In this document: positions 35,174 through 48,785 of the stretch, piece after piece | Layout: every line of letters starts with the position of its first letter | How positions within the stretch are numbered: the first letter of the stretch is position 1 | NCBI RefSeq assembly: GCF_014281965.1 | Contig: NZ_JACFTB010000010.1 | Coordinates: forward strand, 1-64,000 | Reading direction: 5' to 3' | Length of the DNA: 64,000 bases | From: Rhodococcus sp. BP22 | Lineage (GTDB): Bacteria > Actinomycetota > Actinomycetes > Mycobacteriales > Mycobacteriaceae | Program-made: the position numbers and the translations under genes | Notes under the pieces: generated by a model | The model's database searches: none | Told to the model about the DNA's origin: nothing | What the model saw: only the letters and a program-made list of their open reading frames with translations

Positions 35174-37113
35174 GTGTAGCTCCTCTGCTGGACCTTGATG
35201 TTCTCGAATTCGAGGTGCTCGCGGTGCAGCACCGGCGGGGAACCGTCCCCGCCGAATTCCCACCCGGCGACGTAGGAGAACTCGCCATCCCGTCGGAGCG
35301 CTTCGCCGTCGTCCGTTTGGCTTTCGGTGCGGAAGTGAGCCCCGCACGATTCCTCGCGGTGCAGTGCATCGATGCACATCAGTTCGGCCAGTTCGAAGAA
35401 ATCCGCGACCCGGCCCGCGCGCTCCAGGGCCTGGTTGAGCTCCTCGTTGGTCCCGGTGACCAACACGTCGGACCAGAAGGAATCGCGCAGTGAACGAATT
35501 TCCGCGATCGCGCGGGTGAGTCCTTCGGCATTGCGTTCCATGCCGCAGTGTTCCCACACGATGCCGCCGAGTTCCCGGTGAAAAGAGTCGACGGATCGGG
35601 TTCCGTTGACGGACAGCAACTTCGCCGTTCGATCGCGCACTGCTTGGACTGCCTCGACGACGGAGGGGTGCGAGGCATCCACATTGTCGGGTAGCGGATT
35701 GCGGGCGAGGTAATCGTTGATGGTGCCGGGTAGGACGAAGTAACCGTCGGCCAGGCCCTGCATCAGGGCGCTGGCACCGAGTCGGTTGGCGCCGTGGTCG
35801 GAAAAGTTCGCCTCACCGATGACGAAGAGTCCGGGGATGGTGCTCTGCAGGTCGTAGTCCACCCACAGGCCGCCCATCGTGTAATGGATTGCCGGATAGA
35901 TGCGCATCGGCACGTTGTACGGGTCCTCGTCGGTGATCTTGAAGTACATGTCGAAGAGGTTCCCGTACTTTTCCTCGATGGCAGGTTTGCCCAGGCGCTC
36001 GATGGCGTCCGCGAAGTCGAGGTAGACCCCGAGTCCATTGGGACCCACGCCGCGCCCTTGGTCGCATTGGTTCTTGGCGGCTCGCGATGCCACGTCGCGA
36101 GGTACGAGGTTGCCGAACGCCGGGTAGGCCCGCTCCAGGTAATAGTCCCGTTCCGACTCTGGAATGTCCGCCGGCGCCCGGTCGTCCCCGGCCGCGTCCG
36201 GCACCCAGATCCGCCCGTCGTTACGCAGGGATTCGCTCATCAGGGTGAGCTTGGACTGATGTTCGCCGCTGACCGGGATGCAAGTGGGATGAATTTGCGT
36301 GTAACAGGGATTCGCGAAATAGGCTCCCCTGCGGTGAGCGCGCCAGCTGGCGGTGACGTTGCAGCCCATGGCATTGGTTGATAGGTAGTAGACGTTGCCG
36401 TAGCCGCCGCTGGCCAGCACGACGGCGTCCGCCAGATGCGTCTCGAACTCCCCGGTGACCATGTCGCGCACCACGACGCCGCGGGCCTTGCCGTCGATGA
36501 CGATGAGGTCCAGCATCTCGTGCCGGGTGTTCAGTTCCACTGTTCCTGCGCCGATTTGGCGTTCCAGTGCTTGATAGGCGCCCAGCAGCAATTGTTGGCC
36601 GGTTTGTCCGCGCGCATAGAACGTCCGGGATACCTGCACGCCGCCGAAGGAACGGGTGTCCAACAATCCTCCATACTCCCGGGCGAATGGAACTCCCTGT
36701 GCTACAGCCTGATCGATGATCGCCGCGCTCACCTGTGCGAGCCGATAGACGTTGGATTCACGCGAGCGATAGTCACCGCCTTTGACGGTGTCGTAGAACA
36801 GTCGCTGGATGCTGTCGCCGTCGTTGCGGTAGTCCTTTGCAGCGTTGATTCCACCCTGGGCGGCGATGCTGTGGGCCCGGCGGGCACTGTCCTGATAGCA
36901 GAAAACCTTGACGTTGTAGCCGGCTTCGCCGAGGGTGGCCGCCGCCGATCCTCCGGCCAACCCTGTTCCGATGATCAGTACGGAAAGTTTGCGCCGGTTG
37001 GTGGGGCTGACCAGCTTGGCCTCGAAGCGACGTTTGTCCCAGCGTTCGGTGAGCGGACCTCCGGGATCCTTGGAGTCGTGCAGTGTGTCGCCTTCGGCAA
37101 AGTACTCGTTCAC
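35170..37113 (-). CDS. sdhA: Succinate dehydrogenase/fumarate reductase flavoprotein subunit
   Basis: A 647-residue FAD protein that interconverts succinate and fumarate. The dinucleotide site is [20 protein letters not shown] (about 40-59); [13 protein letters not shown] holds the His that binds FAD covalently in the family; HPTCIP and RLGASAL lie at the active site. The length matches mycobacterial SdhA1. The start is GTG 37111-37113, which overlaps the stop of sdhC (GTGA); an ATG four codons upstream (37125) is possible. Second of three overlapping sdh genes and downstream of acnA. Confidence 0.94.
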   Translation of the reverse strand: MNEYFAEGDTLHDSKDPGGPLTERWDKRRFEAKLVSPTNRRKLSVLIIGTGLAGGSAAATLGEAGYNVKVFCYQDSARRAHSIAAQGGINAAKDYRNDGDSIQRLFYDTVKGGDYRSRESNVYRLAQVSAAIIDQAVAQGVPFAREYGGLLDTRSFGGVQVSRTFYARGQTGQQLLLGAYQALERQIGAGTVELNTRHEMLDLIVIDGKARGVVVRDMVTGEFETHLADAVVLASGGYGNVYYLSTNAMGCNVTASWRAHRRGAYFANPCYTQIHPTCIPVSGEHQSKLTLMSESLRNDGRIWVPDAAGDDRAPADIPESERDYYLERAYPAFGNLVPRDVASRAAKNQCDQGRGVGPNGLGVYLDFADAIERLGKPAIEEKYGNLFDMYFKITDEDPYNVPMRIYPAIHYTMGGLWVDYDLQSTIPGLFVIGEANFSDHGANRLGASALMQGLADGYFVLPGTINDYLARNPLPDNVDASHPSVVEAVQAVRDRTAKLLSVNGTRSVDSFHRELGGIVWEHCGMERNAEGLTRAIAEIRSLRDSFWSDVLVTGTNEELNQALERAGRVADFFELAELMCIDALHREESCGAHFRTESQTDDGEALRRDGEFSYVAGWEFGGDGSPPVLHREHLEFENIKVQQRSYT

Positions 37114-37832
37114 GGCCCCACCCATCCGAACAGAATGCACAGCGGCGGCACCAAGAACCCGCCGATGACCACGACGGTGATCAGATACGCCAGTTGATTG
37201 AGGTGGCGACGCCTCGCGACGCCGGTATTGGCGCCCAGTGAGGCAAAAGCACTCCAAATGCCATGCCGCAGATGGAAACCCAGCGCAATGAGGGCAATGG
37301 CATAGGAAAGCACCACCCACCAGATCGAAAAGCCATTGACCATGCGCTCATAGGGGCTTTCCGATGCGCCGCCGGGATGGATGTAGTTCGCGGTCAGGTG
37401 CAACAGGTGATAGATGATGAAAAGCCCGATCGTCACCCCGCCCCACCTCATGGTGAACGAGGCGTACGTGCGCTGCACGCCCCGCCTGTTCTGCGTGCTC
37501 TCGTACCTCCACCCACCACCCCCGGCAGTGGCTTTGCGGGATCGGTGCCACAGTACGAATGCAGCGTAGATATGTGTGCCGACGCTGATCAGCAGGATCA
37601 CTCGAAGGATCCACAGAGCTCCCGAGTACGGCAGCAGGGGTTCGAGGATCGTGCGCAGATACGCCGAATACCCGTCGAAGGCCTCTTTACCGGCGAAGAC
37701 CTTCAGGTTGCCGTACATATGGGCAATCAGAAAGAGCACCATGATCAGCCCGCCGACGGCCATGGCCGCATGCAAGACGACGGAGGAGCGCAGCGTCCGG
37801 GCGCGTCCCTGTTCCAGGCCGTGCGCGATCAT
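37110..37832 (-). CDS. sdhC: Succinate dehydrogenase membrane anchor (cytochrome b type)
   Basis: A 240-residue protein with five membrane helices and His residues in helices ([50 protein letters not shown]) that fit a di-heme cytochrome b anchor. It belongs to the single-anchor type in which no SdhD is needed. ATG 37832 overlaps the acnA stop by four bases, so acnA, sdhC, sdhA and sdhB are translated as one coupled chain. Confidence 0.92.
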   Translation of the reverse strand: MIAHGLEQGRARTLRSSVVLHAAMAVGGLIMVLFLIAHMYGNLKVFAGKEAFDGYSAYLRTILEPLLPYSGALWILRVILLISVGTHIYAAFVLWHRSRKATAGGGGWRYESTQNRRGVQRTYASFTMRWGGVTIGLFIIYHLLHLTANYIHPGGASESPYERMVNGFSIWWVVLSYAIALIALGFHLRHGIWSAFASLGANTGVARRRHLNQLAYLITVVVIGGFLVPPLCILFGWVGP

Positions 37833-40627
37833 GACGAAAGCAGCTGACGCAGAACGTAAGGCAGGATGCCGCCGTGGATGTAGTAAGCCTCCTCTGCGGG
37901 AGTATCGATGCGTACCAGCGCGGAGATCGAACGGCTGCGCTCGCCGTCGTCGACGCTTACGGTGACCTCCCGCGGGAGCGGATCGGCCCCCTCGATACCG
38001 ACGATGGAATAGCTTTCCTCGCCGGTCAGCCCATGAGATTCTGCGCTTTCCCCGTCGCGGAACTGGAGTGGTAGCACGCCCATGCCAATGAGATTCGATC
38101 GGTGAATTCGCTCGTAGGAGACGGCCAGGACTGCCTTGACGCCTAGTAGTGTGGTGCCTTTCGCGGCCCAGTCGCGTGAGGAACCCGAGCCGTAGTCGGA
38201 TCCTGCCAGCACGATCAGTGGTACTCCTTCGGCGGCATAGGCGGTGGCCGCGTCGAAGATGCTCTGGCGTTCACCGTCGGGCAGGTGCCGGGTGACTCCG
38301 CCTTCGACCCCAGGGACGAGTTGGTTGCGTAGCCGGACATTGGCGAAGGTCCCGCGGATCATGACGTGGTGGTTGCCGCGGCGCGAACCGTAGGAATTGA
38401 AGTCGGCGGGGGCGACGCCTAACCCTTGAAGATATTGGCCCGCAGGGGAATCCGCCCTGATGGCTCCGGCCGGGGAGATGTGGTCGGTCGTCACCGAATC
38501 CCCGAGGTAGGCGAGTACACGGGCTCCCGAAATGTCCTTCAGCGGTGCCGGATCGACCGGCATGTCGTCGAAATAGGGTGGACGTTGAATGTAGGTGGAG
38601 TCTGATTGCCATGCGAACTGATCCCCGTCGGGGATGGACATGCCGCGCCAGTTTTCGTCGCCGTGGTAGACATCGGCGTACCCCTGGGTGAACATCGACG
38701 CTTCGAGGTTCGCGTCGACCACTGTCTTGATTTCGGCCGTTGTCGGCCAAATGTCCCGCAGGAATACCGGCTGACCTTGGGTATCGTATCCCAGCGGGTC
38801 GTTGAGCATGTCGGTATGCATGGTTCCGGCGAGCGCATAGGCAATGACCAAGGGCGGCGAGGCCAGGAAGTTCATCTGGACCTCGGAATGGATGCGGCCC
38901 TCGAAGTTCCGGTTGCCCGACAGGACCGAAGCCACCGTGAGGTTCTTCTTCTCGACGGCGGCGCTGACCTCTGGGATGAGTGGCCCCGAGTTGCCGATGC
39001 AAGTGGTGCAGCCATAGCCGACCAGGTCGAAACCGAGCTTTTCCAAATACGGTGTCAGTCCGGAACGTTCGTAGTAGTCGGTGACGACGCGGGAGCCGGG
39101 AGCCAAGGTGGTCTTCACCCAGGGCTTGCTGGAGAGGCCGCGCTCGACGGCCTTCTTTGCCAGCAGTGCCGCTCCGATCATCACCGATGGATTGGAGGTG
39201 TTGGTGCAGGAAGTAATGGCTGCGATGACCACGGCACCGTTGTCGATGCTGGTCTGTTGTCCGCCGAGCACCAACTCGGCCGGGTTGGACGGCCACTCGT
39301 CGAGATCGGGATCGTCGTCGTGGTCGTGGATTCGCGGCGGATCGTCGCGGGGGATCCGTGTGCTGATGGCCACCGGGTCACTGGCGGGAAAGGATTCTTC
39401 CCCCGCAGAGTCGAGGCCACCGGCGACGGCGTCGTCTTGCGACTGGCCGGCCAGGAGGCGGTGAATGACCTGGGACGCTACGGCCAGGGGGATACGGTCC
39501 TGTGGCCTTTTCGGGCCGGCGATCGACGGGGTGACGGTCGACAGGTCCAGTTCCACTATCTGGCTGTATTCGGGGACATGGTCGGGGTCGTGCCACAGGC
39601 CTTGCTCGCGGGCATACGCCTCGACCAAGCGGATCTGGTGGTCCTCGCGGCCGGTCAGTCGCAGGTAGTTCAGTGTTTCGTCGTCGATCGGAAAGATGGA
39701 GGCCGTCGAGCCGTACTCCGGGCTCATATTGCCCAGGGTGGCCCGAGTAGCCAAGGGGACGTTGCCGACACCGGGGCCGAAGAAGTCGACGAACTTCCCC
39801 ACCACGCGGATTTTCCGTAATAGTTCGGCAACGGTGAGCACCAGGTCGGTGGCGGTGGTGCCCTCGGGTAGGTCGCCCGTGAGTTTGAGCCCGACCACCT
39901 GTGGGATCAGCATGCTCATGGGCTGCCCCAGCATGGCCGCCTCGGCTTCGATCCCGCCGACGCCCCAGCCGAGGACGCCGAGACCGTTGACCATGGGGGT
40001 ATGGGAGTCCGTGCCGACCAGCGTGTCGGGATAGGCCTGGGGTCCGCGGGGTCCCTCACGGGTGAAGACCACCCGAGCCAGGTATTCGAGGTTCACCTGG
40101 TGGCAGATGCCGGTGTCTGGAGGAACGACGAGGAAGTCGTCGAAGGACTGCTGTCCCCAGCGCAGTAGTTGGTAGCGCTCCTGGTTGCGTTCGAATTCCA
40201 GTTCGGCGTTGACTCCGAAGGCGTCCCGGCGCGCAAACACGTCGGCAATCACCGAATGGTCGATCACGAGTTCCGCGGGAATCAGTGGATTGATCTTTCG
40301 TGGATCGCCGCCGAGTTCGGTCATAGCGTCGCGCATGGCTACCAGGTCCACCACGCAGGGGACACCGGTGAAGTCCTGCATGAGCACCCGCGCCGGGGTG
40401 TACTGGATCTCCGAATTGGCCTCGGAGCCCGCGTCCCATCCGGCAAGGGCCTCGATGTGTTGGGCAGTGACCAGACGTCCATCCTCGTTCCGCAGGAGAT
40501 TCTCCAGGAGGATCTTGAGGCTGTAGGGCAGGCGCCCGGCCCCTGCGATCTGGTCGATTCGGTGAATCTCGTAGGTTTTCTCATCCACGCTCAGCTGGCC
40601 GCGGGCACCGAAACTGTTGGTCGTCAT
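37829..40627 (-). CDS. acnA: Aconitate hydratase
   Basis: A 932-residue aconitase, converting citrate to isocitrate. The iron-sulfur Cys residues are in [12 protein letters not shown] and [11 protein letters not shown]; other hallmarks are [22 protein letters not shown] and the swivel-domain [19 protein letters not shown] 40627 ([10 protein letters not shown]) follows GAGAGG by five bases; a short upstream extension is rejected. An insertion rich in Asp and Pro around residues 400-460 ([15 protein letters not shown] and following) is common in actinobacterial AcnA. It is the first gene of the operon with sdhC, sdhA and sdhB. The shared 4-base overlaps are unusual for an acn-sdh link. Confidence 0.95.
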   Translation of the reverse strand: MTTNSFGARGQLSVDEKTYEIHRIDQIAGAGRLPYSLKILLENLLRNEDGRLVTAQHIEALAGWDAGSEANSEIQYTPARVLMQDFTGVPCVVDLVAMRDAMTELGGDPRKINPLIPAELVIDHSVIADVFARRDAFGVNAELEFERNQERYQLLRWGQQSFDDFLVVPPDTGICHQVNLEYLARVVFTREGPRGPQAYPDTLVGTDSHTPMVNGLGVLGWGVGGIEAEAAMLGQPMSMLIPQVVGLKLTGDLPEGTTATDLVLTVAELLRKIRVVGKFVDFFGPGVGNVPLATRATLGNMSPEYGSTASIFPIDDETLNYLRLTGREDHQIRLVEAYAREQGLWHDPDHVPEYSQIVELDLSTVTPSIAGPKRPQDRIPLAVASQVIHRLLAGQSQDDAVAGGLDSAGEESFPASDPVAISTRIPRDDPPRIHDHDDDPDLDEWPSNPAELVLGGQQTSIDNGAVVIAAITSCTNTSNPSVMIGAALLAKKAVERGLSSKPWVKTTLAPGSRVVTDYYERSGLTPYLEKLGFDLVGYGCTTCIGNSGPLIPEVSAAVEKKNLTVASVLSGNRNFEGRIHSEVQMNFLASPPLVIAYALAGTMHTDMLNDPLGYDTQGQPVFLRDIWPTTAEIKTVVDANLEASMFTQGYADVYHGDENWRGMSIPDGDQFAWQSDSTYIQRPPYFDDMPVDPAPLKDISGARVLAYLGDSVTTDHISPAGAIRADSPAGQYLQGLGVAPADFNSYGSRRGNHHVMIRGTFANVRLRNQLVPGVEGGVTRHLPDGERQSIFDAATAYAAEGVPLIVLAGSDYGSGSSRDWAAKGTTLLGVKAVLAVSYERIHRSNLIGMGVLPLQFRDGESAESHGLTGEESYSIVGIEGADPLPREVTVSVDDGERSRSISALVRIDTPAEEAYYIHGGILPYVLRQLLSS

Positions 40628-40934
40628 GTCTGCCTCTCGTCGATGCGTACCGGGCACGGTGGTACCCACGCCGGGACCTCATTCGGAATGGGTCTGTTCC
40701 CGGTTGCCGTATCGCTCCCTCGAGCCTGGATCACTTCCGCTTCGGATCGTCCGACTTTCCGGCGGGTTGCGGACTGCGTGAAAGGCGTCAGCCGTCAGAC
40801 GGCTTGAACCCAGACTGCTATGGCGGCTGGTGCGGCATACATTCCGAACCTACCCACAGAACTCTCGTCCGTATTGGGAAATGACACAACCGCACGCGCC
40901 GAGGGTTGTTGTCCAGGGCAGGATATAGCCGTGG
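40628..40934. other. Intergenic region between acnA and the GH1 gene
   Basis: A 307-bp stretch with the acnA promoter presumably at its left end. Apart from one small stem (AGCCGT, CAG, ACGGCT near 40785) without a T-run, I see no open frame, operator or terminator with support. Confidence 0.4.
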
Positions 40935-42254
40935 CTACGGCGGGTCGATGCAGCTCTGTGGCACGGTCACCAGGGAACAGAAGGCGGGTGGCCGCGCCGG
41001 GGTGTAGCTCGCGGGTACACCGTTGTCGGCGATGATCCGACGGTAGGTGTCCACCGCTTCGGTGGGCCGCCGCGTCAGTGAAGGGTCGGTCTTCACGTCC
41101 ACCGTGTAAAGACCGAAACGTGGACGGTAGGTGCCCCATTCGTAATTGTCGGTAATGGACCAGTAGTTGTAACCGATCACCTCGGCGCCTTCGCTACGGG
41201 CACGCTCGAGCCAATAGATGTGGTCACCGAGGTGATCGGAACGGGTGTATCCGTCCGGCCGGGCCTGACCGTTGTCGGTAGGCATACCGTTCTCGACGAT
41301 GTAGATCGGAAGCCCGGGGAACTTGTTCTTGTAATAGATCAGTGCGTGGTACAGGCCGTCCGGTTGCGGAACGACGTTGTAGAACTCGTCGAAGATGGCG
41401 TAGGCGGCGGTGAGATTGTCGACTGAAAGCCCGTAGTAGTAGTCGAGTCCGAGATAGTCCATTTTGTCGCGAACGCGATCGACGAACGTGGCGTCGAACA
41501 GTCCGGCGACCGTCGGGATGAAAGACAGGTTGCTACTGACCGGCGCTTCCGGGTCCTTGGCATGGATCATGTCGAACGCCGCTCGGTGAACCTGGACGAG
41601 CCGGTCCATCATCTGTGGAGCTTGCGCGGCAGTGATGCCGCCGAAGGTCAGCTCTTTGATGATGTACGCGGTCGGTTCGTTGATCGTGATCCACAGTGCA
41701 TCGTGTGCGGAATACCGGTCGATCACCCGTGCTGCGTTGTTCAACCAATCCTCGACGGTCTTCTGGTTGGACCAACCGCCCTGGTCGGCGACCCAGCCTG
41801 GGTACACCCAGTGATCGAGGGTGATCATCGGGCGCATTCCACGCGCGCGGATCTGTGCGACGACGTCGTCGTAGTATTGAAACTCTTTCTCGTCCCAGAT
41901 GCCGGGAGCCGGCTGTACGCGGGCCCATTCGATACTGAATCGGAAGACCGAGACCCCGAGTTTCGCTGCGTTGTCGATGTCTTCGGCATAGCGGTGTCGG
42001 AAATCGACGGCGCTGCCGACCTTGTCTTCGGCTTGGTCCGAAGCGGAGTATCGAGACCAATTGCTGTCCGGCGACGACCCCTCGGCCTGGAAACCTGCGG
42101 TGGATACACCCCACAGAAATTCGTCGCCGAGCGAGAACGACGACGGTGCGGCAACGGCTGATGGTGTCAGTGTGAACGGCAGCAAGATTGCGGGTGCGAG
42201 TATCCATGTCAGCATCAATGCTGTTGCGATGCGAAGTCGTCTCGGAATGCGCAT
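40935..42254 (-). CDS. Secreted family 1 glycoside hydrolase (beta-glucosidase-like)
   Basis: A 439-residue protein with a signal peptide (positively charged MRIPRRLR, then a hydrophobic segment ending TPSAVAA, about residue 36) and a complete GH1 barrel: GVSTAGFQAEG, FSIEWARVQPA, acid/base Glu in ITINEPTAY, nucleophile Glu in YIVENGMP, and the late YWSITDNYEWGTYRPRFGLY. It should hydrolyse a beta-glucoside outside the membrane. ATG 42252-42254 is used because it begins the signal peptide; a long open frame upstream is not coding. The two Cys near the C-terminus (FCSLV, QSCIDPP) probably form a disulfide. Confidence 0.92.
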   Translation of the reverse strand: MRIPRRLRIATALMLTWILAPAILLPFTLTPSAVAAPSSFSLGDEFLWGVSTAGFQAEGSSPDSNWSRYSASDQAEDKVGSAVDFRHRYAEDIDNAAKLGVSVFRFSIEWARVQPAPGIWDEKEFQYYDDVVAQIRARGMRPMITLDHWVYPGWVADQGGWSNQKTVEDWLNNAARVIDRYSAHDALWITINEPTAYIIKELTFGGITAAQAPQMMDRLVQVHRAAFDMIHAKDPEAPVSSNLSFIPTVAGLFDATFVDRVRDKMDYLGLDYYYGLSVDNLTAAYAIFDEFYNVVPQPDGLYHALIYYKNKFPGLPIYIVENGMPTDNGQARPDGYTRSDHLGDHIYWLERARSEGAEVIGYNYWSITDNYEWGTYRPRFGLYTVDVKTDPSLTRRPTEAVDTYRRIIADNGVPASYTPARPPAFCSLVTVPQSCIDPP

Positions 42255-42391
42255 GGGCGCAGAGTAGTACGCGATCAGTTGGTTGGTGCCGCTTTGATCG
42301 GCATTCGAATCAGGCCGGAGCGGAAGCCACAACAGGTCGATCCCCACGGGATCATTGCGAATGTGAGTTGCGGCCCCGGTGCCTGGACTAT

Positions 42392-43231
42392 CTACGCATC
42401 CCGGCGCCGGAGCATATATGCGGCGAGACCGATCAGCAGTACCGTCCAGATCGCCGCGACCCCGAAGCCCTGCCACGGGGAGAGCAGGTCACCGGGGGCC
42501 TGCTGCGGTGAGGCGATCAAGCTGCCGGCCTGCGAGGGAAGATAGGCAGCAACATGCCGACCGATTGTGCCGGGTAACAGTTGCGCCAGTGGTGCCAACA
42601 CGAGAACGAAACCGATCACACCGGTGATGGCTCCGGCGGTATGACGAACGAGTGCGCCGATTGCTATCGCCATGACACCCAGCAACGAGAGGTACAGTCC
42701 CGCACCGATCACTGCTCGCAAGACGCCCGGATCTCCAAGAGATACTGATGCACGCGAACTCATCAGAGCCGATCCGATGAAGAACGCTGGGAAGGCCGCG
42801 ATCTCACCGACAATGAAGATCACGACCATGAACACACCGGATTTGGCTGCCAGAAGGGGAATTCGCTTGGGGATCGCCAAGAGGCTTGCCCTGATCGTTC
42901 CGCTTGCGTACTCGCTGGTCACGATCAGAACGCCGAGGACGCAAACGGCCAGCTGTCCGAGCTGGAACCCGGCACCCAGGATCTGGCGGGCCGGGTCGGC
43001 CTCTATCTGGAGCTGCGCCAGCGGATCGACATTGTCCCAGTAGGCAACGGTGAACCACGTGAAAAAGGCAGTGAAGCCCACGGTGACGATCACCAGCAGC
43101 GTCAGGGACCAGATTGTCGAACGCAGTGAAACGAACTTCGTCCACTCGGATTTCACCAATCCGACAGTGTTCGAGCTACGTTGTGGTGCAACGACGGTCG
43201 TCGTTGGAGTCAGGGGTGCTGAGACGCTCAT
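42392..43231 (-). CDS. ABC-2 type transporter permease
   Basis: A 279-residue protein with six membrane segments. A Pro/Thr-rich cytoplasmic start is followed by SEWTKFVSLRSTIWSL, typical of ABC-2 permeases that work with a separate ATPase. Its ATG overlaps the stop of the ATPase gene, so the two are translated together. It would export a lipid-like or peptide compound; no substrate-specific feature is visible. The stop lies 137 bp from the GH1 start. Confidence 0.9.
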   Translation of the reverse strand: MSVSAPLTPTTTVVAPQRSSNTVGLVKSEWTKFVSLRSTIWSLTLLVIVTVGFTAFFTWFTVAYWDNVDPLAQLQIEADPARQILGAGFQLGQLAVCVLGVLIVTSEYASGTIRASLLAIPKRIPLLAAKSGVFMVVIFIVGEIAAFPAFFIGSALMSSRASVSLGDPGVLRAVIGAGLYLSLLGVMAIAIGALVRHTAGAITGVIGFVLVLAPLAQLLPGTIGRHVAAYLPSQAGSLIASPQQAPGDLLSPWQGFGVAAIWTVLLIGLAAYMLRRRDA

Positions 43232-44175
43232 GCCGGGCTGCCCTCTGTGATGGTCGATAAAAGTGATCGGTCATGCGTCGACGCTGTGGGGTGAGTGAGA
43301 GACATGAACGCTTCCTCCAGTGACGCTTCTTGCGGCGTGAGTTCGTAGATCGCTATGTGGTGTTCGTCGGCCAGTTGACCGATGCGGTGTGCAGAGAGTC
43401 CACGCACATGCAGCGCGTTGTCATCGCTGGTACCGGTCTGACCGCCCGCAGTCTCGATCCACTCGGTGAGCCCGCTCGAATCGGAGCATCGCACCAGTAC
43501 CGATGCTTCACTTTGTCGCGCTATCAGCTCTTTCACAGTGCACTGGGCAATCAATTTTCCGTGGTCGATGACGATGAGATTATGTGCGGTCTGGGCCATT
43601 TCGCTCATCAAATGGCTGGAGACGAACACGGTTCTGCCCTCGCTTGCGAGCTTCTTCATCAGTTCGCGGACCCAGCGTGTGCCGTCTGGATCCAACCCGT
43701 TGACCGGTTCGTCCAAGATCAAGATGGAAGGATCACCCAACAGTGCCGCTGCGATACCCAGCCTCTTGCGCATGCCGAGCGAGAACGATCCTGCTCGGCC
43801 GTTCTTGACCTCACGCAGACCGACGATATCGAGCACCTCGTTTACACGAGTTGGCGAAATCAATTGTGTCTGAGCAAGATAGAGAAGATGGTTGTAGGCA
43901 GATCTGCCTGGATGAACAGCCTCGGAGTCCAAGAGGGTGCCTACTTCGCGTAGCGGCATGGCAAGGTCGGCGTATTCCACACCGTTCAAATATGCACTGC
44001 CGTGACTGGGATGATCGAGCCCGACGATCAGTCGCATGGTAGTGGACTTACCCGAGCCGTTAGGGCCGAGAAACCCTGTCACTGCGCCGGACTCGACGAC
44101 GAAGGAGAGCTTGTCGATCACGAGCTTCCCACCGTAGCTTTTGCTGACTTCTCTGACTTCGATCGCGTGGGTCAT
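43228..44175 (-). CDS. ABC transporter ATP-binding protein
   Basis: A 315-residue exporter-type ATPase. Walker A is GPNGSGKST (about 37-45), the signature is FSLGMRKRLGIA, and Walker B is ILILDEPVNGLD, followed by the switch His in VSSHLMSEM. A C-terminal extension of about 80 residues is typical for drug/antibiotic exporter ATPases. It lies 57 bp behind a universal stress gene on the same strand and may share the DosR-dependent promoter at 45256; the permease gene follows with a 4-base overlap. Confidence 0.92.
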   Translation of the reverse strand: MTHAIEVREVSKSYGGKLVIDKLSFVVESGAVTGFLGPNGSGKSTTMRLIVGLDHPSHGSAYLNGVEYADLAMPLREVGTLLDSEAVHPGRSAYNHLLYLAQTQLISPTRVNEVLDIVGLREVKNGRAGSFSLGMRKRLGIAAALLGDPSILILDEPVNGLDPDGTRWVRELMKKLASEGRTVFVSSHLMSEMAQTAHNLIVIDHGKLIAQCTVKELIARQSEASVLVRCSDSSGLTEWIETAGGQTGTSDDNALHVRGLSAHRIGQLADEHHIAIYELTPQEASLEEAFMSLTHPTASTHDRSLLSTITEGSPA

Positions 44176-44232
44176 CGTGAAATCTTTTTCCGTTCCGGGT
44201 ATACGAGCAGGATCGAGTGGGGCATGTCGGTC

Positions 44233-45171
44233 TCACGGACAACTCGCGGTCGTCGTCTCTCGGGTCTCCGCTCTCGCCACGGAACGGCCCGTCGACGGCA
44301 CGATGGCGACCGGGCAGAATGCGCGTCCCAACACCGATCTGCTGGTGGAGCCGAGCATCATTCCGCTGAATCCGCCGCGACCATGGCTGCCTACCACCAA
44401 TAGTTGCGCCCCCTGCGCATGATCGAGAAGGGCATGCACTGGTCGGTCTCTGACCACCACACGTCGGACGGACACCGACGGGTATTGGCGCGAGTATTTG
44501 TCCAGAATCCGCGTCAAAGCATCCTCGGTAGGGGGCTTGTTCATCGGCCACTCGAGCCCGCGAACCGGAATTCCTATCGATAGATCCGCATCGGACCACG
44601 CGTGGACCGCGGTGAGTGGAGCTCTTCGCACAGCGGCCTCCTCGAACGCCAGTGCCACTGCAGCATCGCTCGCCATCGTTCCGTCGACTCCGACGACTAC
44701 GGCGTCCGCAGCCTGCACCCGATCATCGTCGGGCCAGGCGCGCACGATGGTGACAGGACAGTGGGCGTGGGTGCTGAGCGCGAAACTGATCGACCCGAGC
44801 GTTCGGCGATCGGTTCCTCCGAGACCGCTGGTGCCGATGACGATCATCCTGGACGTTGCAGACAACTCCAGTAGCGTGCTCACCGCAGGTCGATCCGATA
44901 GGCATGCGTCGATGCCGATCGTTCGCGCACCCGTCGTGGCTCGCTCGGCCGCCGTGAGCGCCTCGTCCAGAATCCGTCTCGTCTCGCCCCTCAATTGCGC
45001 AGTCGCGGGTTCGGGCAGGATACGGATGCCGGTCAATCCACCCGGCAAGGGGACCGAAGACACCACTGTGAGATCGGAATTGTGTAGTTCGGCGTCGAGC
45101 ACTGCCCATCGAACTGCGTCCAGTGACGCGGATGATCCGTCGACTCCGACGACTGTCGGGAGTAAACCCAT
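44233..45171 (-). CDS. Universal stress protein, tandem domains
   Basis: A 312-residue two-domain Usp. Domain 1 runs from [18 protein letters not shown] to [18 protein letters not shown]; domain 2 from [18 protein letters not shown] to [18 protein letters not shown]. Both nucleotide loops are intact. It is divergent from the DosR-type response regulator and shares its 190-bp control region with two DosR-like boxes. In mycobacteria a universal stress gene (Rv3134c) is likewise placed next to dosR, there on the same strand. Confidence 0.92.
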   Translation of the reverse strand: MGLLPTVVGVDGSSASLDAVRWAVLDAELHNSDLTVVSSVPLPGGLTGIRILPEPATAQLRGETRRILDEALTAAERATTGARTIGIDACLSDRPAVSTLLELSATSRMIVIGTSGLGGTDRRTLGSISFALSTHAHCPVTIVRAWPDDDRVQAADAVVVGVDGTMASDAAVALAFEEAAVRRAPLTAVHAWSDADLSIGIPVRGLEWPMNKPPTEDALTRILDKYSRQYPSVSVRRVVVRDRPVHALLDHAQGAQLLVVGSHGRGGFSGMMLGSTSRSVLGRAFCPVAIVPSTGRSVARAETRETTTASCP

Positions 45172-45255
45172 CGCGAGTCTCCTTCATCCTGGTGCTGGAC
45201 CTCCATCAGACCTGAACTCAGCAAGTGGCACGGCAGGACAACTACACCGATGTGA

Positions 45256-45292
45256 GGGACTTTGGTCGCCGATTTCGGTGACCGATGGTCGG
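45256..45292. promoter_or_regulatory. Tandem DosR-box-like sequences between the universal stress and dosR genes
   Basis: GGGACTTTGGTCGC (45256-45269) and GGTGACCGATGGTCGG (45277-45292) are spaced by 21 bp centre to centre, two helical turns. They lie 73-109 bp upstream of the response regulator and 85 bp upstream of the divergent universal stress gene, so both genes may be controlled from here. Confidence 0.55.
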
Positions 45293-45364
45293 TTTGGATG
45301 CGGCGTAGGTAGGTATGGTTGGACTCGAGGCGCCCATTGGGGACGCAGGCAAGGGAGCGTTGGC

Positions 45365-47735
<2,371 letters not shown>

Positions 47736-47821
47736 CTGGTCCCCATGTGCACGGAAATACACCCATTTCGAAGTATTTCCGGCACGTGCGACGAAGTCGC
47801 CTACTTACGTCCCGAACGCTG

Positions 47822-47866
47822 GTGACCTCTGGCCGCTGCGTCGACCGGGAAAAAACTCGTAGCGTT
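47822..47866 (+). promoter_or_regulatory. DosR-box-like sequence and GTAGCGTT element before universal stress gene
   Basis: GTGACCTCTGGCCG (47822-47835) is nearly the same as the box at 14409. GTAGCGTT follows at 47859-47866, related to the GTAGCGTC elements at 16519, 18308 and 23374. The universal stress gene starts 77 bp further. Confidence 0.45.
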
Positions 47867-47942
47867 CTCGGGTGGAGGCGCTGCTTGTCCGCTGCACTTC
47901 GGGGGTGGCGCGGCGCCGATGGTGAACATCGAGAGGAAACTG

Positions 47943-48785
47943 ATGAACAGTTCGTATTCGGGTGGACCTATCGTCGTCGGAGTCGATGGATCGAGGGCGG
48001 CGCTCGACGCCGTGCGACTGGCAGTCGCGGAGGCACAAGAACTGCACTCCGCAGTGCGGTTGGTCCATGTGATCAGCCCGCATCCCCAGCCTGAGACCGT
48101 GTACGGCGCTCCTGATGTGGATGGCGACTACGGTCGCACGGTGCTCCGCGAGGCAGTGCACGCTGCGGCGGAGATCGACAGCAGTGTGCTGGTAGAAACT
48201 GTAGTGCTGCATGGTCAACCGGAATCAGCGATTCTTGCGGAGGCGAAATCTGCGCGTCTACTCGTGCTCGGCATAAGCCAAGGGCATGCCTTGACTGCGC
48301 GAGTCCTGCGGTCGACGGTTTTCACACTCGTGGAATCATCGGTGTGTCCGGTATTGATCGTGCGAGAGTGCAGTACTGGTTCCGATGGTGCGGTGGTGGT
48401 CGCGCTGGGAGATGCAGAGGTTCTCGAGTCCGACGTCGTTGTTGCAGAAGCTTTTCGCGAAGCTTCGAGTAGGAAAACCGATGTCCTGGCCATCCATACT
48501 CGCTCGATCTCGGAGGTTGTCGCTCATGTGATCGGGGGAGCAAACACCAATGTGGCTCCCGAAACACCTATGGACGCCCGGCTGGAGTCGTTCCGCGCCG
48601 ACTACCCCACGGTGCGTTCCTCGACCGTCTACGCCGAGGCCGGCTCGGGATCGGAACTGGTCGCAGTGTCCGGCACCGCTAGGTTGCTTGTTGTCGGCCA
48701 TGAACGAGGACGCACATGCGGCAGTACGCTTACCACTGTCCTTCGCCGAGCGGAATGCCCGGTGCTCGTGGTGCCGCACGCATGA
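47943..48785 (+). CDS. Universal stress protein, tandem domains, degenerate nucleotide loops
   Basis: A 280-residue two-domain Usp behind dosS. Domain 1 has an intact first strand (IVVGVDGSRAALDAV), but its loop is LGISQGHALTARVLRST without the final Gly-Ser. Domain 2 begins VVVALGDAEVLESDV, without the DGS acid, and its loop GHERGRTCGS is shortened. ATP binding is therefore doubtful, unlike in its five relatives in this window. ATG 47943 follows AGAGGA by six bases; ATG 47919 would add eight residues. It may be a regulatory partner of the dosRS system. Confidence 0.85.
   Translation: MNSSYSGGPIVVGVDGSRAALDAVRLAVAEAQELHSAVRLVHVISPHPQPETVYGAPDVDGDYGRTVLREAVHAAAEIDSSVLVETVVLHGQPESAILAEAKSARLLVLGISQGHALTARVLRSTVFTLVESSVCPVLIVRECSTGSDGAVVVALGDAEVLESDVVVAEAFREASSRKTDVLAIHTRSISEVVAHVIGGANTNVAPETPMDARLESFRADYPTVRSSTVYAEAGSGSELVAVSGTARLLVVGHERGRTCGSTLTTVLRRAECPVLVVPHA

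Noticed and set aside
44498-45364. Plus-strand 5' extension of the DosR-type gene
   Set aside because: The extension is antisense to the universal stress gene and the DosR alignment begins exactly at GTG 45365.
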